Shown: positions 15,272-23,438 of the stretch, piece by piece
Layout of the letters: each line of letters starts with the position of its first letter
Position numbering within the stretch: the stretch's first letter is position 1
NCBI GenBank assembly: GCA_905198295.1
Contig: CAJKBW010000023.1
Location: 1-36,062, forward strand
Direction: 5' to 3'
DNA length: 36,062 bases
DNA from: an uncultured Oscillospiraceae bacterium
GTDB lineage: Bacteria; Bacillota; Clostridia; Oscillospirales; Acutalibacteraceae
Notes under the pieces: generated by a model
Databases searched by the model: none
The model's input: only the letters and a program-made list of their open reading frames with translations
What the model was told of the DNA's origin: nothing
Position numbers and translations under genes: made by a program

Positions 15272-16765
15272 ATGCCGGAGTTTGCGGGTACTTTTTGGGC
15301 GCTGCTGCCGCCGGTCATTGCCATCGCACTCGCGCTGCTCACCAAGGAAGTCTATGTTTCGCTGCTCATCGGCATTCTGTCGGGCGCACTGCTGTATAAC
15401 CAGTTCCACATTCTCGACGCGCTGGAAACCACCTTTACGATCATGAGCGACAAGGTCGGTTCCAACACCAACATCCTGATTTTCCTGGTGCTGCTGGGCA
15501 TGCTGGTTTCGCTCATGAGCAAATCGGGAGCCTCCCGCGCCTACGGCGACTGGGCATCCCGCTCAATCGGCACCCGCCGCGGCGCCTCGTTTGCAACCGC
15601 CGGGCTGGGCGCGCTGATCTTTGTGGACGACTATTTCAACTGCCTGACTGTCGGCACCGTGATGCGTCCGGTAACCGACCGTCAGCACATTTCCCGTGCC
15701 AAGCTCGCCTACCTCATCGACGCCACCGCGGCACCGGTGTGCATCATCGCCCCGATTTCCAGCTGGGCCGCGGCGGTCGGTTCCTCCCTTCCGGAGGGCA
15801 GCAGCCTCAACGGCTTCTCGCTGTTTGTGCAGACCATCCCCTTTAATTTCTACGCCCTGCTGACCATTGTGATGGTGGTCTTTATGATTGCCGGCGACTT
15901 TGATTTCGGCAGAATGAAGAAAGCACAGCAGTCCGCCGCGCACGACAACGGACCAGCACAGGACGAGCCGGCCGGCCACGGACGGGTGTGTGATCTGGTC
16001 ATTCCCATCGCGGCACTCATCCTGTTGTGCATCGCGGCGATGCTGTACACCGGCGGCATCCTGGAAGGCAAATCGGTGGCACAGGCCTTTGCGGACTGCA
16101 ATTCTTCCTTGTCTCTGGTTTTCGGCTCCTTTTTCACCCTGCTGCTGGTCTTTTTCCTGTATATCCCCCGCCGGGTCGTTACCTTCGGCGAATTTGCCGC
16201 CAGTCTGGCGGAGGGATTCAAAGCGATGGTGCCGGCCATCCTGATCCTGACCTTTGCCTGGACGCTGTCGGGAATCTGCAGCGGGGATTATCTCGACGCC
16301 GGCGCCTTTGTCAGCCGGACGGTCGGCGGCAGTGCAGCGGCACAGACGCTCCTGCCCGCAATACTGTTCCTGACGGCGCTCGGCCTTGCCTTTGCCACCG
16401 GCACCTCATGGGGTACCTTCAGCATCATGGTGCCGATTGCCGTGGCGGTATTCGCTGACACCGCCAGCCCGATGATGGTGCTGTGTGTGGCAGCCATCCT
16501 CTCCGGCGCGGTGTGCGGCGACCACATCTCCCCCATCTCCGATACCACCATTCTCGCTTCCGCCGGCGCGGACTGCAACCACATCGAGCACGTGTCCACC
16601 CAGATCCCCTACGCCCTGCTGGTGGCGGGCTGCTGCCTTGCCGGCTATCTGCTGGCCGGGTTTACCGCCAACGGCTGGCTCGGCCTGCTGCTCAGCGCGG
16701 TTTTGCTGCTCGCCGTGCTGACCTGGCTGCTTGTACGCAGCCGCAGGCGGCGGGAACAGCGCTGA
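15272..16765 (+). CDS. NhaC-family Na+/H+ antiporter
   Basis: A 497-residue polytopic membrane transporter with about 12 hydrophobic segments. Family landmarks include ALLTKEVYVSLLIGILSGALL near the N-terminus, GLGALIFVDDYFNCLTVGTVMRP, ATAAPVCIIAPISSWAA, FATGTSWGTFSIMVPIAVAV and the signature GAVCGDHISPISDTTILAS. These fit the NhaC superfamily, whose members exchange Na+ for H+ (or malate/lactate in the MleN branch). ATG 15272 has AAAGGAGAGG upstream. It may be co-transcribed with the acetyltransferase. Together with the V-ATPase and OadBG it points to an active Na+ economy. Confidence 0.9.
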   Translation: MPEFAGTFWALLPPVIAIALALLTKEVYVSLLIGILSGALLYNQFHILDALETTFTIMSDKVGSNTNILIFLVLLGMLVSLMSKSGASRAYGDWASRSIGTRRGASFATAGLGALIFVDDYFNCLTVGTVMRPVTDRQHISRAKLAYLIDATAAPVCIIAPISSWAAAVGSSLPEGSSLNGFSLFVQTIPFNFYALLTIVMVVFMIAGDFDFGRMKKAQQSAAHDNGPAQDEPAGHGRVCDLVIPIAALILLCIAAMLYTGGILEGKSVAQAFADCNSSLSLVFGSFFTLLLVFFLYIPRRVVTFGEFAASLAEGFKAMVPAILILTFAWTLSGICSGDYLDAGAFVSRTVGGSAAAQTLLPAILFLTALGLAFATGTSWGTFSIMVPIAVAVFADTASPMMVLCVAAILSGAVCGDHISPISDTTILASAGADCNHIEHVSTQIPYALLVAGCCLAGYLLAGFTANGWLGLLLSAVLLLAVLTWLLVRSRRRREQR

Positions 16766-16774
16766 TATGCAGCG

Positions 16775-16822
16775 AAAGAGCCCGGGTTCCGACGATAGGC
16801 GTCGGAACCCGGGCTCTTTTTT
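16775..16822. terminator. Bidirectional terminator between nhaC and pflA
   Basis: AAAGAGCCCGGGTTCCGAC pairs with GTCGGAACCCGGGCTCTTT (16775-16793 and 16801-16819) across a 7-nt loop, with A-rich left and T-rich right flanks. It serves both convergent genes; its right edge touches the pflA stop. Confidence 0.92.
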
Positions 16823-17549
16823 ATCGTGCATCCAGACCGTATCCGCGCAGGATTTCCCGCGCCCGGTCCACCGCCTCCACCGGCGGCGGCGGCGTCTCAC
16901 CGAGGGTATAGGGTGCGCCGAGCGCCTCCCACTTATATTCACCCATTTTATGGAACGGCAGCAGCTCCACCCGCTCGATGCAGCCGTACCGCCGCAGCAG
17001 GCGGCCGAGCGCATGCAGCTGCGTTTCCTCCAGCGTCAGGCCCGGCACCAGCACGTGCCGGATCCACACCCGTTTTCCGGTGTCCTCACAATGCTCCAGA
17101 ATTTCCAGTGTATTATCCATGCTGCGCCCGGTAATCCGGCGGAACAGCGCCTCATCGGCCGCCTTCATGTCCAGCAGCAGCATATCCGCCGTATCCACCG
17201 CCTTCTGACAGGCGAGCAGCGGCACCGCACCGGAGGTGTCCAGCGCAGTATGCAGCCCGTTTTCCCGGCAGCCCTCCAGAATGGAAGCGGCAAACTCCGG
17301 CTGCATCAGCGGCTCGCCGCCCGACAGGGTCACACCGCCCTTTTCGATGAAATGGCGGTAGCGCAGGATATCCGCCACCACATCCGCCGAACCGATCCTC
17401 TGCCCCTTTCCCGTCTCCCAGGAATCGGGGTTATGGCAGAACAGGCAGCGCAGCGGGCAGCCCTGCAAAAACAGGACATACCGCACCCCCGGCCCGTCCA
17501 GCGCGCCGAAGCTCTCCACCGAGTGGATAGTGCCGAACACATTTTCCAA
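16821..17549 (-). CDS. pflA: Pyruvate formate-lyase activating enzyme
   Basis: A 242-residue radical-SAM enzyme that installs the glycyl radical on PflB. The N-terminal IHSVESFGALDGPGVRYVLFLQGCPLRCLFCHNPDSW contains the cluster motif CxxxCxxC. GGVTLSGGEPLMQ, TALDTSG, LLLDMKA and VELLPFHKMGEYKW follow, all typical of PflA. The start is TTG 17549 with AAGGAG six bases upstream; the ribosome binding site lies immediately before the gene within the 19-bp gap after pflB. The upstream in-frame extension runs antisense-free into pflB and is not real. Co-transcribed with pflB. Confidence 0.93.
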   Translation of the reverse strand: MENVFGTIHSVESFGALDGPGVRYVLFLQGCPLRCLFCHNPDSWETGKGQRIGSADVVADILRYRHFIEKGGVTLSGGEPLMQPEFAASILEGCRENGLHTALDTSGAVPLLACQKAVDTADMLLLDMKAADEALFRRITGRSMDNTLEILEHCEDTGKRVWIRHVLVPGLTLEETQLHALGRLLRRYGCIERVELLPFHKMGEYKWEALGAPYTLGETPPPPVEAVDRAREILRGYGLDAR

Positions 17550-17568
17550 AGCGTTCTCCTTATACAAC

Positions 17569-19782
17569 TCAGAAATGGGTATGGAAGGTCCGGTTAATAA
17601 CGTCGATCTGCTGCTCACGCGACAGCTTGACGAAGTTGACCGCATAGCCGGACACGCGGATGGTCAGCTGCGGGTATTTCTCCGGATGATCCATCGCGTC
17701 CATCAGCACCTCGCGGTTGAGCACATTGACGTTGATATGATGACCGTTCTCCTGGAAATAGCCGTCGAGCAGCGCCACCAGATTGCCCTTGCGCTCATCG
17801 AGGTCATGCCCGAGGGCACCCGGCACAATCGAGAAGGTGTAGCTTATGCCGTCTTCCGCGTAATCATACGGGAGTTTGGCCACCGAGAACATCGACGCGA
17901 CGCAGCCGTGGCTGTCGCGGCCGTGCATCGGGTTAGCACCCGGCGCAAACGGCTCGCCGCCTTTGCGGCCGTCCGGCGTGGAGCCGGTCTTTTTGCCGTA
18001 CACCACATTGGAGGTGATGGTGAGGATGGACATAGTGGGCTTGGATTCGCGGTAGGTCTGGCACTTCTGGAGCTTGCTCATGAACAGCTTGACCACCTGC
18101 ACCGCTATCTCGTCCACACGATCGTCGTTGTTGCCGAATTTCGGGAAATCGCCTTCCACCTCAAAATCCACTGCCAGCCCGCTCTCGTCACGGATCGGGC
18201 GTACCCTGGCGTACTTGATCGCGGACAGTGAATCGCACACCACCGACAGTCCTGCCACGCCGGCCGCCATCGTGCGGAACACGTCGTTGTCGTGCAGCGC
18301 CATCTGGATTTTCTCATAGCAGTATTTGTCGTGCATATAATGGATGACGTTGAGGGTGTTCATATACAGGTGCGCCAGCCAGTCGAGGGTCGCGTCGTAC
18401 TTGCGCATCACGTCGTCATAATCGAGATATTTGCCCCGGCAGGCGAGCAGCTCCGGACCGACCTGTACCCCGCTCTTCTCATCACGGCCGCCGTTGATTG
18501 CGTACAGCAGTGCCTTGGCAAGGTTCGCGCGCGCACCGAAAAACTGCATCTGCTTGCCGATGCGCATCGCGGACACGCAGCACGCGATGCCGTAATCGTC
18601 GCCGAATTTCTTGCGCATGAGCTCGTCGCTCTCGTACTGGATCGAACAGGTGTCGATGGACACCTGCGCGCAGTAGCGCTTGAAATTTTCCGGCAGGCGC
18701 GGGCTCCACAGCACCGTGAGGTTCGGCTCGGGCGCCGGGCCGAGGTTGGTCAGCGTATGCAGGAAGCGGTAGGACATTTTAGTGACCATGTGCCGCCCGT
18801 CGGTGCACATGCCGCCGATCGACTCGGTAACCCAGGTGGGGTCGCCGCTGAACAGCTCGTCATACGCCGGAGTGCGCAGGAACCGCACCATGCGCAGCTT
18901 CATGATGAAATGATCCACGAATTCCTGGATCTCGCTTTCGGTATAGCGCTTCTCCGCCAGGTCGCGTTCGGCATAAACATCCAGGAAGGTGGATACGCGG
19001 CCCAGCGACATCGCTGCACCGTTCTGCTCCTTAACGGCGGCGAGATAGCCGAAATACAGCCACTGGATCGCTTCCTTGGTATCCTTAGCCGGTTCGGAAA
19101 TATCCAACCCGTAGGACGCGGACATGCGCTTGAGCGCTTCGAGCGCGCGGATCTGCTCGCTGAGCTCCTCCCGCTGGCGGATGGCGCGGGAATCCATCAG
19201 CGCAAAATCCGCCTCGTCGCGCGAGCGCTGCTTCTCCCGGATCAGGAAGTCCACGCCATACAGCGCCACCCGGCGGTAATCACCGATGATCCGCCCGCGG
19301 CCATAAGCATCCGGCAGGCCGGTGATGATGCCGCTTTTGCGGGCGGCGCGCATTTCGGGCGTATACACGTCAAACACCCCGTCATTATGGGTCTTGCGGT
19401 ATTTGAACACCTCTTCAATTTTGGGATCCATCTCCCGGCCGTAGGCCTCCAGCGAATTACGCACCATACGGATGCCGCCGAACGGCATCACCGCACGGGT
19501 CAGCGGCGCGGTGGTCTGCAGACCGACGATCTGCTCCTTTTCCTTGTCGATATAGCCCGGCGCATAGGCGTCAATACCCGATATCGTGTGGGTGTCGATA
19601 TCATAAATCCCGCCGCGCGCACGTTCCTCCTGCAGCAGCGCAGCAACCTCTTCCCACAGCGCACAGGTACGCGCGGTGGGAGGCTCCAGAAAGCTCTCAT
19701 CCCCGTTATACGGCGTGTAGTTGCGCACGATGAAATCGCGTACATCCACGAAATCCTGCCATGTTCCCTTATTGAATTCCAT
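17569..19782 (-). CDS. pflB: Formate C-acetyltransferase (pyruvate formate-lyase)
   Basis: Glycyl-radical enzyme converting pyruvate and CoA to acetyl-CoA and formate, a central step of anaerobic fermentation. At 737 aa it has the normal PFL length. Key features are the paired active-site cysteines in DYGIACCVSAMRIG, the substrate-region motif FGARANLAKALLYAINGG, TSNVVYGKKTGSTPDGRK with FAPGANPMHGRD, and the C-terminal glycyl-radical loop IRVSGYAVNF. ATG 19782 was chosen with AAAGGA upstream; a 256-codon in-frame extension upstream has no PFL homology and crosses the promoter. The activase gene follows at 19 bp. Confidence 0.96.
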   Translation of the reverse strand: MEFNKGTWQDFVDVRDFIVRNYTPYNGDESFLEPPTARTCALWEEVAALLQEERARGGIYDIDTHTISGIDAYAPGYIDKEKEQIVGLQTTAPLTRAVMPFGGIRMVRNSLEAYGREMDPKIEEVFKYRKTHNDGVFDVYTPEMRAARKSGIITGLPDAYGRGRIIGDYRRVALYGVDFLIREKQRSRDEADFALMDSRAIRQREELSEQIRALEALKRMSASYGLDISEPAKDTKEAIQWLYFGYLAAVKEQNGAAMSLGRVSTFLDVYAERDLAEKRYTESEIQEFVDHFIMKLRMVRFLRTPAYDELFSGDPTWVTESIGGMCTDGRHMVTKMSYRFLHTLTNLGPAPEPNLTVLWSPRLPENFKRYCAQVSIDTCSIQYESDELMRKKFGDDYGIACCVSAMRIGKQMQFFGARANLAKALLYAINGGRDEKSGVQVGPELLACRGKYLDYDDVMRKYDATLDWLAHLYMNTLNVIHYMHDKYCYEKIQMALHDNDVFRTMAAGVAGLSVVCDSLSAIKYARVRPIRDESGLAVDFEVEGDFPKFGNNDDRVDEIAVQVVKLFMSKLQKCQTYRESKPTMSILTITSNVVYGKKTGSTPDGRKGGEPFAPGANPMHGRDSHGCVASMFSVAKLPYDYAEDGISYTFSIVPGALGHDLDERKGNLVALLDGYFQENGHHINVNVLNREVLMDAMDHPEKYPQLTIRVSGYAVNFVKLSREQQIDVINRTFHTHF

Positions 19783-20247
19783 GCATAACCAGTCCTTTCC
19801 CTGCCGGTTCGGCCGAATACCTCGGCCTCTCTCTTTCCCGTATCCCGGGCCCGCACACGGCAGCAGCCCGTCCTTTTTCTTTATGTAAATACTATACCAG
19901 ATTCCTAGCTTTTCCACAATGGACAGCCGCACCTTTTGCCTCAAGAATTCCGCTCGACCGCCGATGGAATTACTGTACAACTTGAACAAGGACATGTCCA
20001 TCTTATCGAGCGGATAGCTGAATTTTCCCGCTGCACAGCCGGTTTTTCGGCGATTTTTTGGACGTAAAACGAAAACAGACTGTCCAGCACGCACCGGATG
20101 CCCTACTGGAGAATAGCATGAAGACAGAAGGGTGAGAGGGTCCGCTGCCGCTGCGGCAGCCGGCCGCCCCGGCGATCTCTGTCCTGCCGGCAGAACCGCC
20201 CGGGTCTGCGTACGGCGCCTCCGCCACAAGAAAGGGAGGAACAGTTT
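19783..20247. other. 465-bp divergent region between pflB and the P-loop ATPase gene
   Basis: Holds the pflB promoter on the minus strand (19891-19919). A compact perfect dyad GCTGCCGC / GCGGCAGC with a 1-nt centre lies at 20144-20160, and the ribosome binding site of the plus-strand gene at about 20231-20239. I found no clear Rex, Fnr or known riboswitch motif and no convincing plus-strand promoter. Confidence 0.6.
19891..19919 (-). promoter_or_regulatory. Promoter of pflB-pflA
   Basis: On the minus strand, -35 TTGTGG (19914-19919), 17 bp, -10 TATAGT (19891-19896). The leader is about 100 nt. Confidence 0.7.
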
Positions 20248-21369
20248 ATGAGTCTTATCGAAAATTCCGCCGGACTGGGCGGCCGCATCCGCTATTTTCT
20301 CGGCGCCAACACGCCGACCGGATTTGTGGGATATACCGACGATCTGTACGACTGCCGCGGCGGATGGCGCGCTTTTCTGATCAAAAGCGGGCCGGGCACC
20401 GGGAAAAACACCCTGATGCGCGCCGTGCTGGACGCCATGACCGCACACGGAGAGGAGGCGCAGACCATCTGCTGTTCCTCCGATCCGCATTCGCTCGATG
20501 CGATCCTGTTTGACCGGCTCAAACTGGCACTCATCGACGCCACCGCGCCGCACATCATTGAGCCGAAATACTGGGGCGCTGTCGAAGAAATCGTGGACTT
20601 AGGCAGCTGTATGGACAACACACGCATGCACGAACACGCCGATGCGGTCATCGAGCTGACCGATGCCTGTTCGGCTCTGCATGCCCGCTGCCGGAAGTTC
20701 TTATGTGCAGCCGCCTCGCTGCTCGGCGACAGCCGCCGCATTGCGCAAGGCTGCACCGACTTTCCCAAAATCGCCCGTACCGCCGCGCGCATCGGTGCGC
20801 GGGAATTCGGGCCGCCGGCGGAAAAGGCCGGCCGGGAACAGCGCCGCTTCCTGAGCGCGGTGACGCCGGAGGGACTGGTGGTCTTCCACGAAACGCTCCA
20901 GCTGCAGTGCCCGCGCATCTACACCATCGAAGATGAATACGGCGCCGCCGCCCGCGAGCTGCTGGCGGATCTGCGCCGCCGGGCGCTGGAAGCCGGGCAC
21001 GACTGCATCACCTGCGCCTGCCCGCTTGCACCTTACGACAAAATCGAACACCTGGTCATCCCGGAGCTCGGTCTTGCATTTACCACCTCCAACTGCTGGC
21101 ACAAGGCGGATTTCCCGGTCTACCGCCGCATTCACGCCGCCCGCTTCACCGACGCGGAAACACTGCGCATGAAAAAGCAGGTAATGTCCTTCAACCGCCG
21201 TGCGGCCCGCGAGCTGCTGGCTGAGGCGGTGCGCACCGCCGAAGAGGCCAAGGCGGTACACGACCGCATGGAGGATTTCAGCCGCGCGGCGATGGATTGG
21301 GATAAAGCCGCCGCACTGACCCGGCAGGTGGTGGACACCTTCACCGGCATTGCGGAAGCTGCGAAATAA
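20248..21369 (+). CDS. P-loop ATPase of the PRK06851 type with internal duplication
   Basis: A 373-residue cytoplasmic protein. The first half has RIRYFLGANTPTGFVGY, a Walker A SGPGTGKNT (Asn where Ser/Thr is usual before the final Thr), then CCSSDPHSLDAI and LIDATAPH. The second half repeats the layout: RRFLSAVTPEGLVVF, CITCACPLAPYDKIEHLVIPELGLAF, ending in a Trp-His where the first half has Pro-His. The P-loop of the second half is replaced by RIYTIEDEYGAAARELL. This matches the clostridial PRK06851 family, which I recall as a two-P-loop protein of unknown function. ATG 20248 has AAAGGGAGG upstream. The downstream neighbour is the ABC-F gene with its own promoter, so the gene is probably monocistronic. 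Confidence 0.75.
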   Translation: MSLIENSAGLGGRIRYFLGANTPTGFVGYTDDLYDCRGGWRAFLIKSGPGTGKNTLMRAVLDAMTAHGEEAQTICCSSDPHSLDAILFDRLKLALIDATAPHIIEPKYWGAVEEIVDLGSCMDNTRMHEHADAVIELTDACSALHARCRKFLCAAASLLGDSRRIAQGCTDFPKIARTAARIGAREFGPPAEKAGREQRRFLSAVTPEGLVVFHETLQLQCPRIYTIEDEYGAAARELLADLRRRALEAGHDCITCACPLAPYDKIEHLVIPELGLAFTTSNCWHKADFPVYRRIHAARFTDAETLRMKKQVMSFNRRAARELLAEAVRTAEEAKAVHDRMEDFSRAAMDWDKAAALTRQVVDTFTGIAEAAK

Positions 21370-21410
21370 GCTGCGGCGCAGCGGCAACGCCCGCAGGCAA
21401 AAACATTTTC

Positions 21411-21439
21411 TTGCTTTTTTCCTGTGCTTTGGGTATACT
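21411..21439 (+). promoter_or_regulatory. Promoter of the ABC-F gene
   Basis: -35 TTGCTT (21411-21416), 17 bp, -10 TATACT (21434-21439). Transcription would begin near 21446, leaving a leader of about 207 nt before the ABC-F ATG. Confidence 0.8.
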
Positions 21440-21457
21440 GAAACACGACAAAACAGC

Positions 21458-21481
21458 AAAGGGGATAGAAAGTTGCGCTGA
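21458..21481 (+). promoter_or_regulatory. Possible minimal leader reading frame in the ABC-F leader
   Basis: A purine-rich ribosome-binding-like stretch AAAGGGGA (21458-21465) is followed after seven bases by TTG CGC TGA (21473-21481), a start-Arg-stop frame. It lies at the 5' end of the leader upstream of the terminator-like hairpin, where regulatory mini-ORFs of antibiotic-resistance genes are usually found. A second, 52-codon frame from ATG 21493 to TGA 21651 has no ribosome binding site but ends 2 bp before the ABC-F ATG. Confidence 0.35.
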
Positions 21482-21590
21482 TTTTCCTGCAGATGTATGA
21501 CGGCGGCAGCCACCAAGGGTGTACTGCGCCGCCGCGGCAGGAAAACAGCCTCTTTCTTCCCCGGCGGGCACATCCCTTCTTGGGATATGT

Positions 21591-21637
21591 ACGGAGAAGG
21601 CGGGAAGCGTTTTCCTGCTGTCTCCGTATTTGTTTTT
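21591..21637 (+). terminator. Terminator-like attenuator hairpin in the ABC-F leader
   Basis: TACGGAGA pairs perfectly with TCTCCGTA, enclosing a second stem GCGGGAA / TTTCCTGC (one G-T pair). The structure is followed by TTTGTTTTTC. It lies about 20-60 bp before the ABC-F ATG, after the promoter, so it would stop transcription unless opened. A preceding small hairpin CATCCC / GGGATATG (about 21571-21590) overlaps its 5' side and could compete. Confidence 0.7.
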
Positions 21638-21653
21638 CGGGAGGAATGTGAAA

Positions 21654-23135
21654 ATGGCCCTGATCGACATACAGCATTTATCCTATACCTACGACGGACA
21701 GTACGACCCGGTTTTCGAGGACGTCTGCCTGCAGCTTGATACCGGCTGGCGGCTCGGCTTTGTCGGACGCAACGGCCGCGGCAAAACCACCTTTTTAAAA
21801 CTGCTCGCCGGTGAACTCAACGCAGGCGGCAGCATCCGGACACCGGTATCCTTTGCATATTTTCCCTATCCGGTGAAGCGGCCCGAACGGCGGGCCGCCG
21901 CCATACTGACGGAAATCTGTCCGCACGCGGAGGAATGGCGCCTGTTGCGGGAGCTTAGCCGTCTGGATGTGGAGGAAGAGGCACTGTTCCGGCCGTTTGC
22001 CACCTTCAGCCACGGCGAGCAGACCAAGCTGCTGCTCGCCGCGCTGTTCTGCCGGGATGATCCCTTCCTGCTCATCGACGAACCGACCAATCACCTCGAT
22101 GAGCGCGCCCGTGCCGGGATTGCCGCCTATCTGCGCAGCAAAAGCGGCTTTATTCTGGTTTCCCACGACCGGGCGTTCCTCGACGGCTGCGTTGACCACA
22201 TTCTGGCGATCAACCGCACCAGAATCGACCTGCAGCAGGGGAATTTCTCCTCCTGGTACGAAAACAAGCAGCGGGAGGACCGGCAGGAAATCGAACGCAA
22301 CGAACGGCTGCAGGCCGATATCCGACGACTCTCCGCAGCTGCACGGCGCACGGCGGGCTGGTCGGAACAGGCAGAAAAATCCAAGACCGGCAGCCGTAAT
22401 TCCGGGCTGCGGCCGGACCGCGGTTATATCGGCCACAAGGCCGCCAAAATGATGAAGCGCTCCAAGGCGATCGAACAGCGGCGTCAGGAGGCAGCCGAGG
22501 AAAAGGCCGGACTGCTGCACAACATCGAAATTGCCGAAGCACTGAAACTGCCGGTGCTGCGCAGTCCGGCGGAAACGCTCTGCGCCCTGGAAGAGGTCAC
22601 GCTGTTTTACGGCGGCCGGCAGATCAGCGGCGAAATCCGCTTCGATGTGCGGCGGGGCGAACGGGTCGCCCTCACCGGGCGCAACGGGTGCGGCAAATCC
22701 AGCGTGCTGAAGCTGCTGCTCGGTGAGGAAATCCACCACACCGGACGGGTATACCGCACGCCGCGGCTGGAAATCTCCTATGTCCCGCAGGATGCCTCCC
22801 GCCTGTGCGGGCCGCTCGATGCGTTCATTGCGGAAAACCGGCTCGACGGGCCGCTGTTCCGCGCTATCCTGCGCAAGCTGGATTTTGAACGGGTGCAGTT
22901 CGGCAAGGATATGGCCGATTACAGCGCCGGCCAGAAAAAGAAGGTGCTGCTGGCCAAAAGCCTGTGCGAGCCGGCGCATCTGTATATCTGGGACGAGCCG
23001 CTCAACTACATCGATATCTTTTCCCGCATGCAGATTGAACAGCTGCTGCTCGAATACCGGCCCACGCTGCTGTTCGTTGAGCACGACAGCCGTTTCCGGG
23101 ATACTGTTGCCACCAAAACGGTTGACCTCGTCTGA
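21654..23135 (+). CDS. ABC-F ATPase, Lsa-like ribosomal protection protein
   Basis: A 493-residue protein of two ABC ATPase domains without membrane helices, probably displacing ribosome-bound antibiotics of the lincosamide/streptogramin A/pleuromutilin type. Domain 1 has Walker A GRNGRGKTT, signature FSHGEQTK and Walker B LLIDEPTNHLDE. The interdomain linker carries WSEQAEKSKTG, SGLRPDRGYIGHKAAKMMKRSK, characteristic of the Lsa group. Domain 2 has GRNGCGKSS, YSAGQKKKVLLAKSL and IWDEPLNYIDIFSRMQIE. ATG 21654 has GGGAGGAA upstream; the longer upstream frame reads through the attenuator hairpin. Expression is probably induced by antibiotic through the leader. A housekeeping translation role, as for EttA-type proteins, is the alternative, but the linker and the D-E-P-L-N motif favour resistance. 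Confidence 0.88.
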   Translation: MALIDIQHLSYTYDGQYDPVFEDVCLQLDTGWRLGFVGRNGRGKTTFLKLLAGELNAGGSIRTPVSFAYFPYPVKRPERRAAAILTEICPHAEEWRLLRELSRLDVEEEALFRPFATFSHGEQTKLLLAALFCRDDPFLLIDEPTNHLDERARAGIAAYLRSKSGFILVSHDRAFLDGCVDHILAINRTRIDLQQGNFSSWYENKQREDRQEIERNERLQADIRRLSAAARRTAGWSEQAEKSKTGSRNSGLRPDRGYIGHKAAKMMKRSKAIEQRRQEAAEEKAGLLHNIEIAEALKLPVLRSPAETLCALEEVTLFYGGRQISGEIRFDVRRGERVALTGRNGCGKSSVLKLLLGEEIHHTGRVYRTPRLEISYVPQDASRLCGPLDAFIAENRLDGPLFRAILRKLDFERVQFGKDMADYSAGQKKKVLLAKSLCEPAHLYIWDEPLNYIDIFSRMQIEQLLLEYRPTLLFVEHDSRFRDTVATKTVDLV

Positions 23136-23223
23136 GCATCGGCTGGAAAACTTTGCGCCCTTGACGGCAGCGCCGCCGCCCCGTACACTGGTAAGCAGAA
23201 ACGACGGAGAAAGGCGGAGCGCC

Positions 23224-23406
23224 ATGACCGATGCAAAAAAACGCTGTCCCTGCCGGCGCACGGCCTGTCCCCGACACGGCCGCTGCACGGAATGCCGGGC
23301 TTTTCACCAGCAGAGCAAACGCTTTCCGCTGCCCGCCTGTGCGCAGCGCGGAACAAAACCAGCCGGCGTACACACGCCGGAACAGGCAGACCGCGGGGCG
23401 GAATGA
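23224..23406 (+). CDS. Small Cys-rich protein of unknown function
   Basis: A 60-residue protein starting MTDAKKRCPCRRTACPRHGRC, with the pattern CxCxxxxCxxxGxCxxC, then a His and a closing LPAC. The Cys spacing suggests zinc or iron-sulfur binding, and similar short proteins are widespread in Clostridia as uncharacterised proteins. GGAGAAAGGCGGA precedes the ATG. It lies 88 bp after the ABC-F gene and may be co-transcribed. Its last codons are part of the terminator stem, which encodes the C-terminal residues. Confidence 0.65.
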   Translation: MTDAKKRCPCRRTACPRHGRCTECRAFHQQSKRFPLPACAQRGTKPAGVHTPEQADRGAE

Positions 23407-23438
23407 CAATCATTCCGCCCCGCGGTCTGCCGTTTTTT
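23386..23438. terminator. Bidirectional terminator between the Cys-rich gene and cobO
   Basis: A perfect stem of about 21 bp per arm (left arm from 23386, right arm ending 23430) with a CAA centre, followed by a T-run (23433-23438). It overlaps the end of the plus-strand gene and abuts the stop of the minus-strand gene. Confidence 0.92.

Noticed and set aside
18292..19788. 498-codon plus-strand frame opposite pflB
   Set aside because: Antisense shadow of a certain PFL gene; no domain or ribosome binding site.
19783..20553. In-frame N-terminal extension of pflB (256 codons)
   Set aside because: It crosses the pflB promoter and overlaps the start of the divergent ATPase gene. Known PFL proteins begin at the chosen ATG, which has its own ribosome binding site.
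21795..23288. 497-codon minus-strand frame opposite the ABC-F gene
   Set aside because: Shadow frame; the plus-strand ABC-F motifs are unambiguous.
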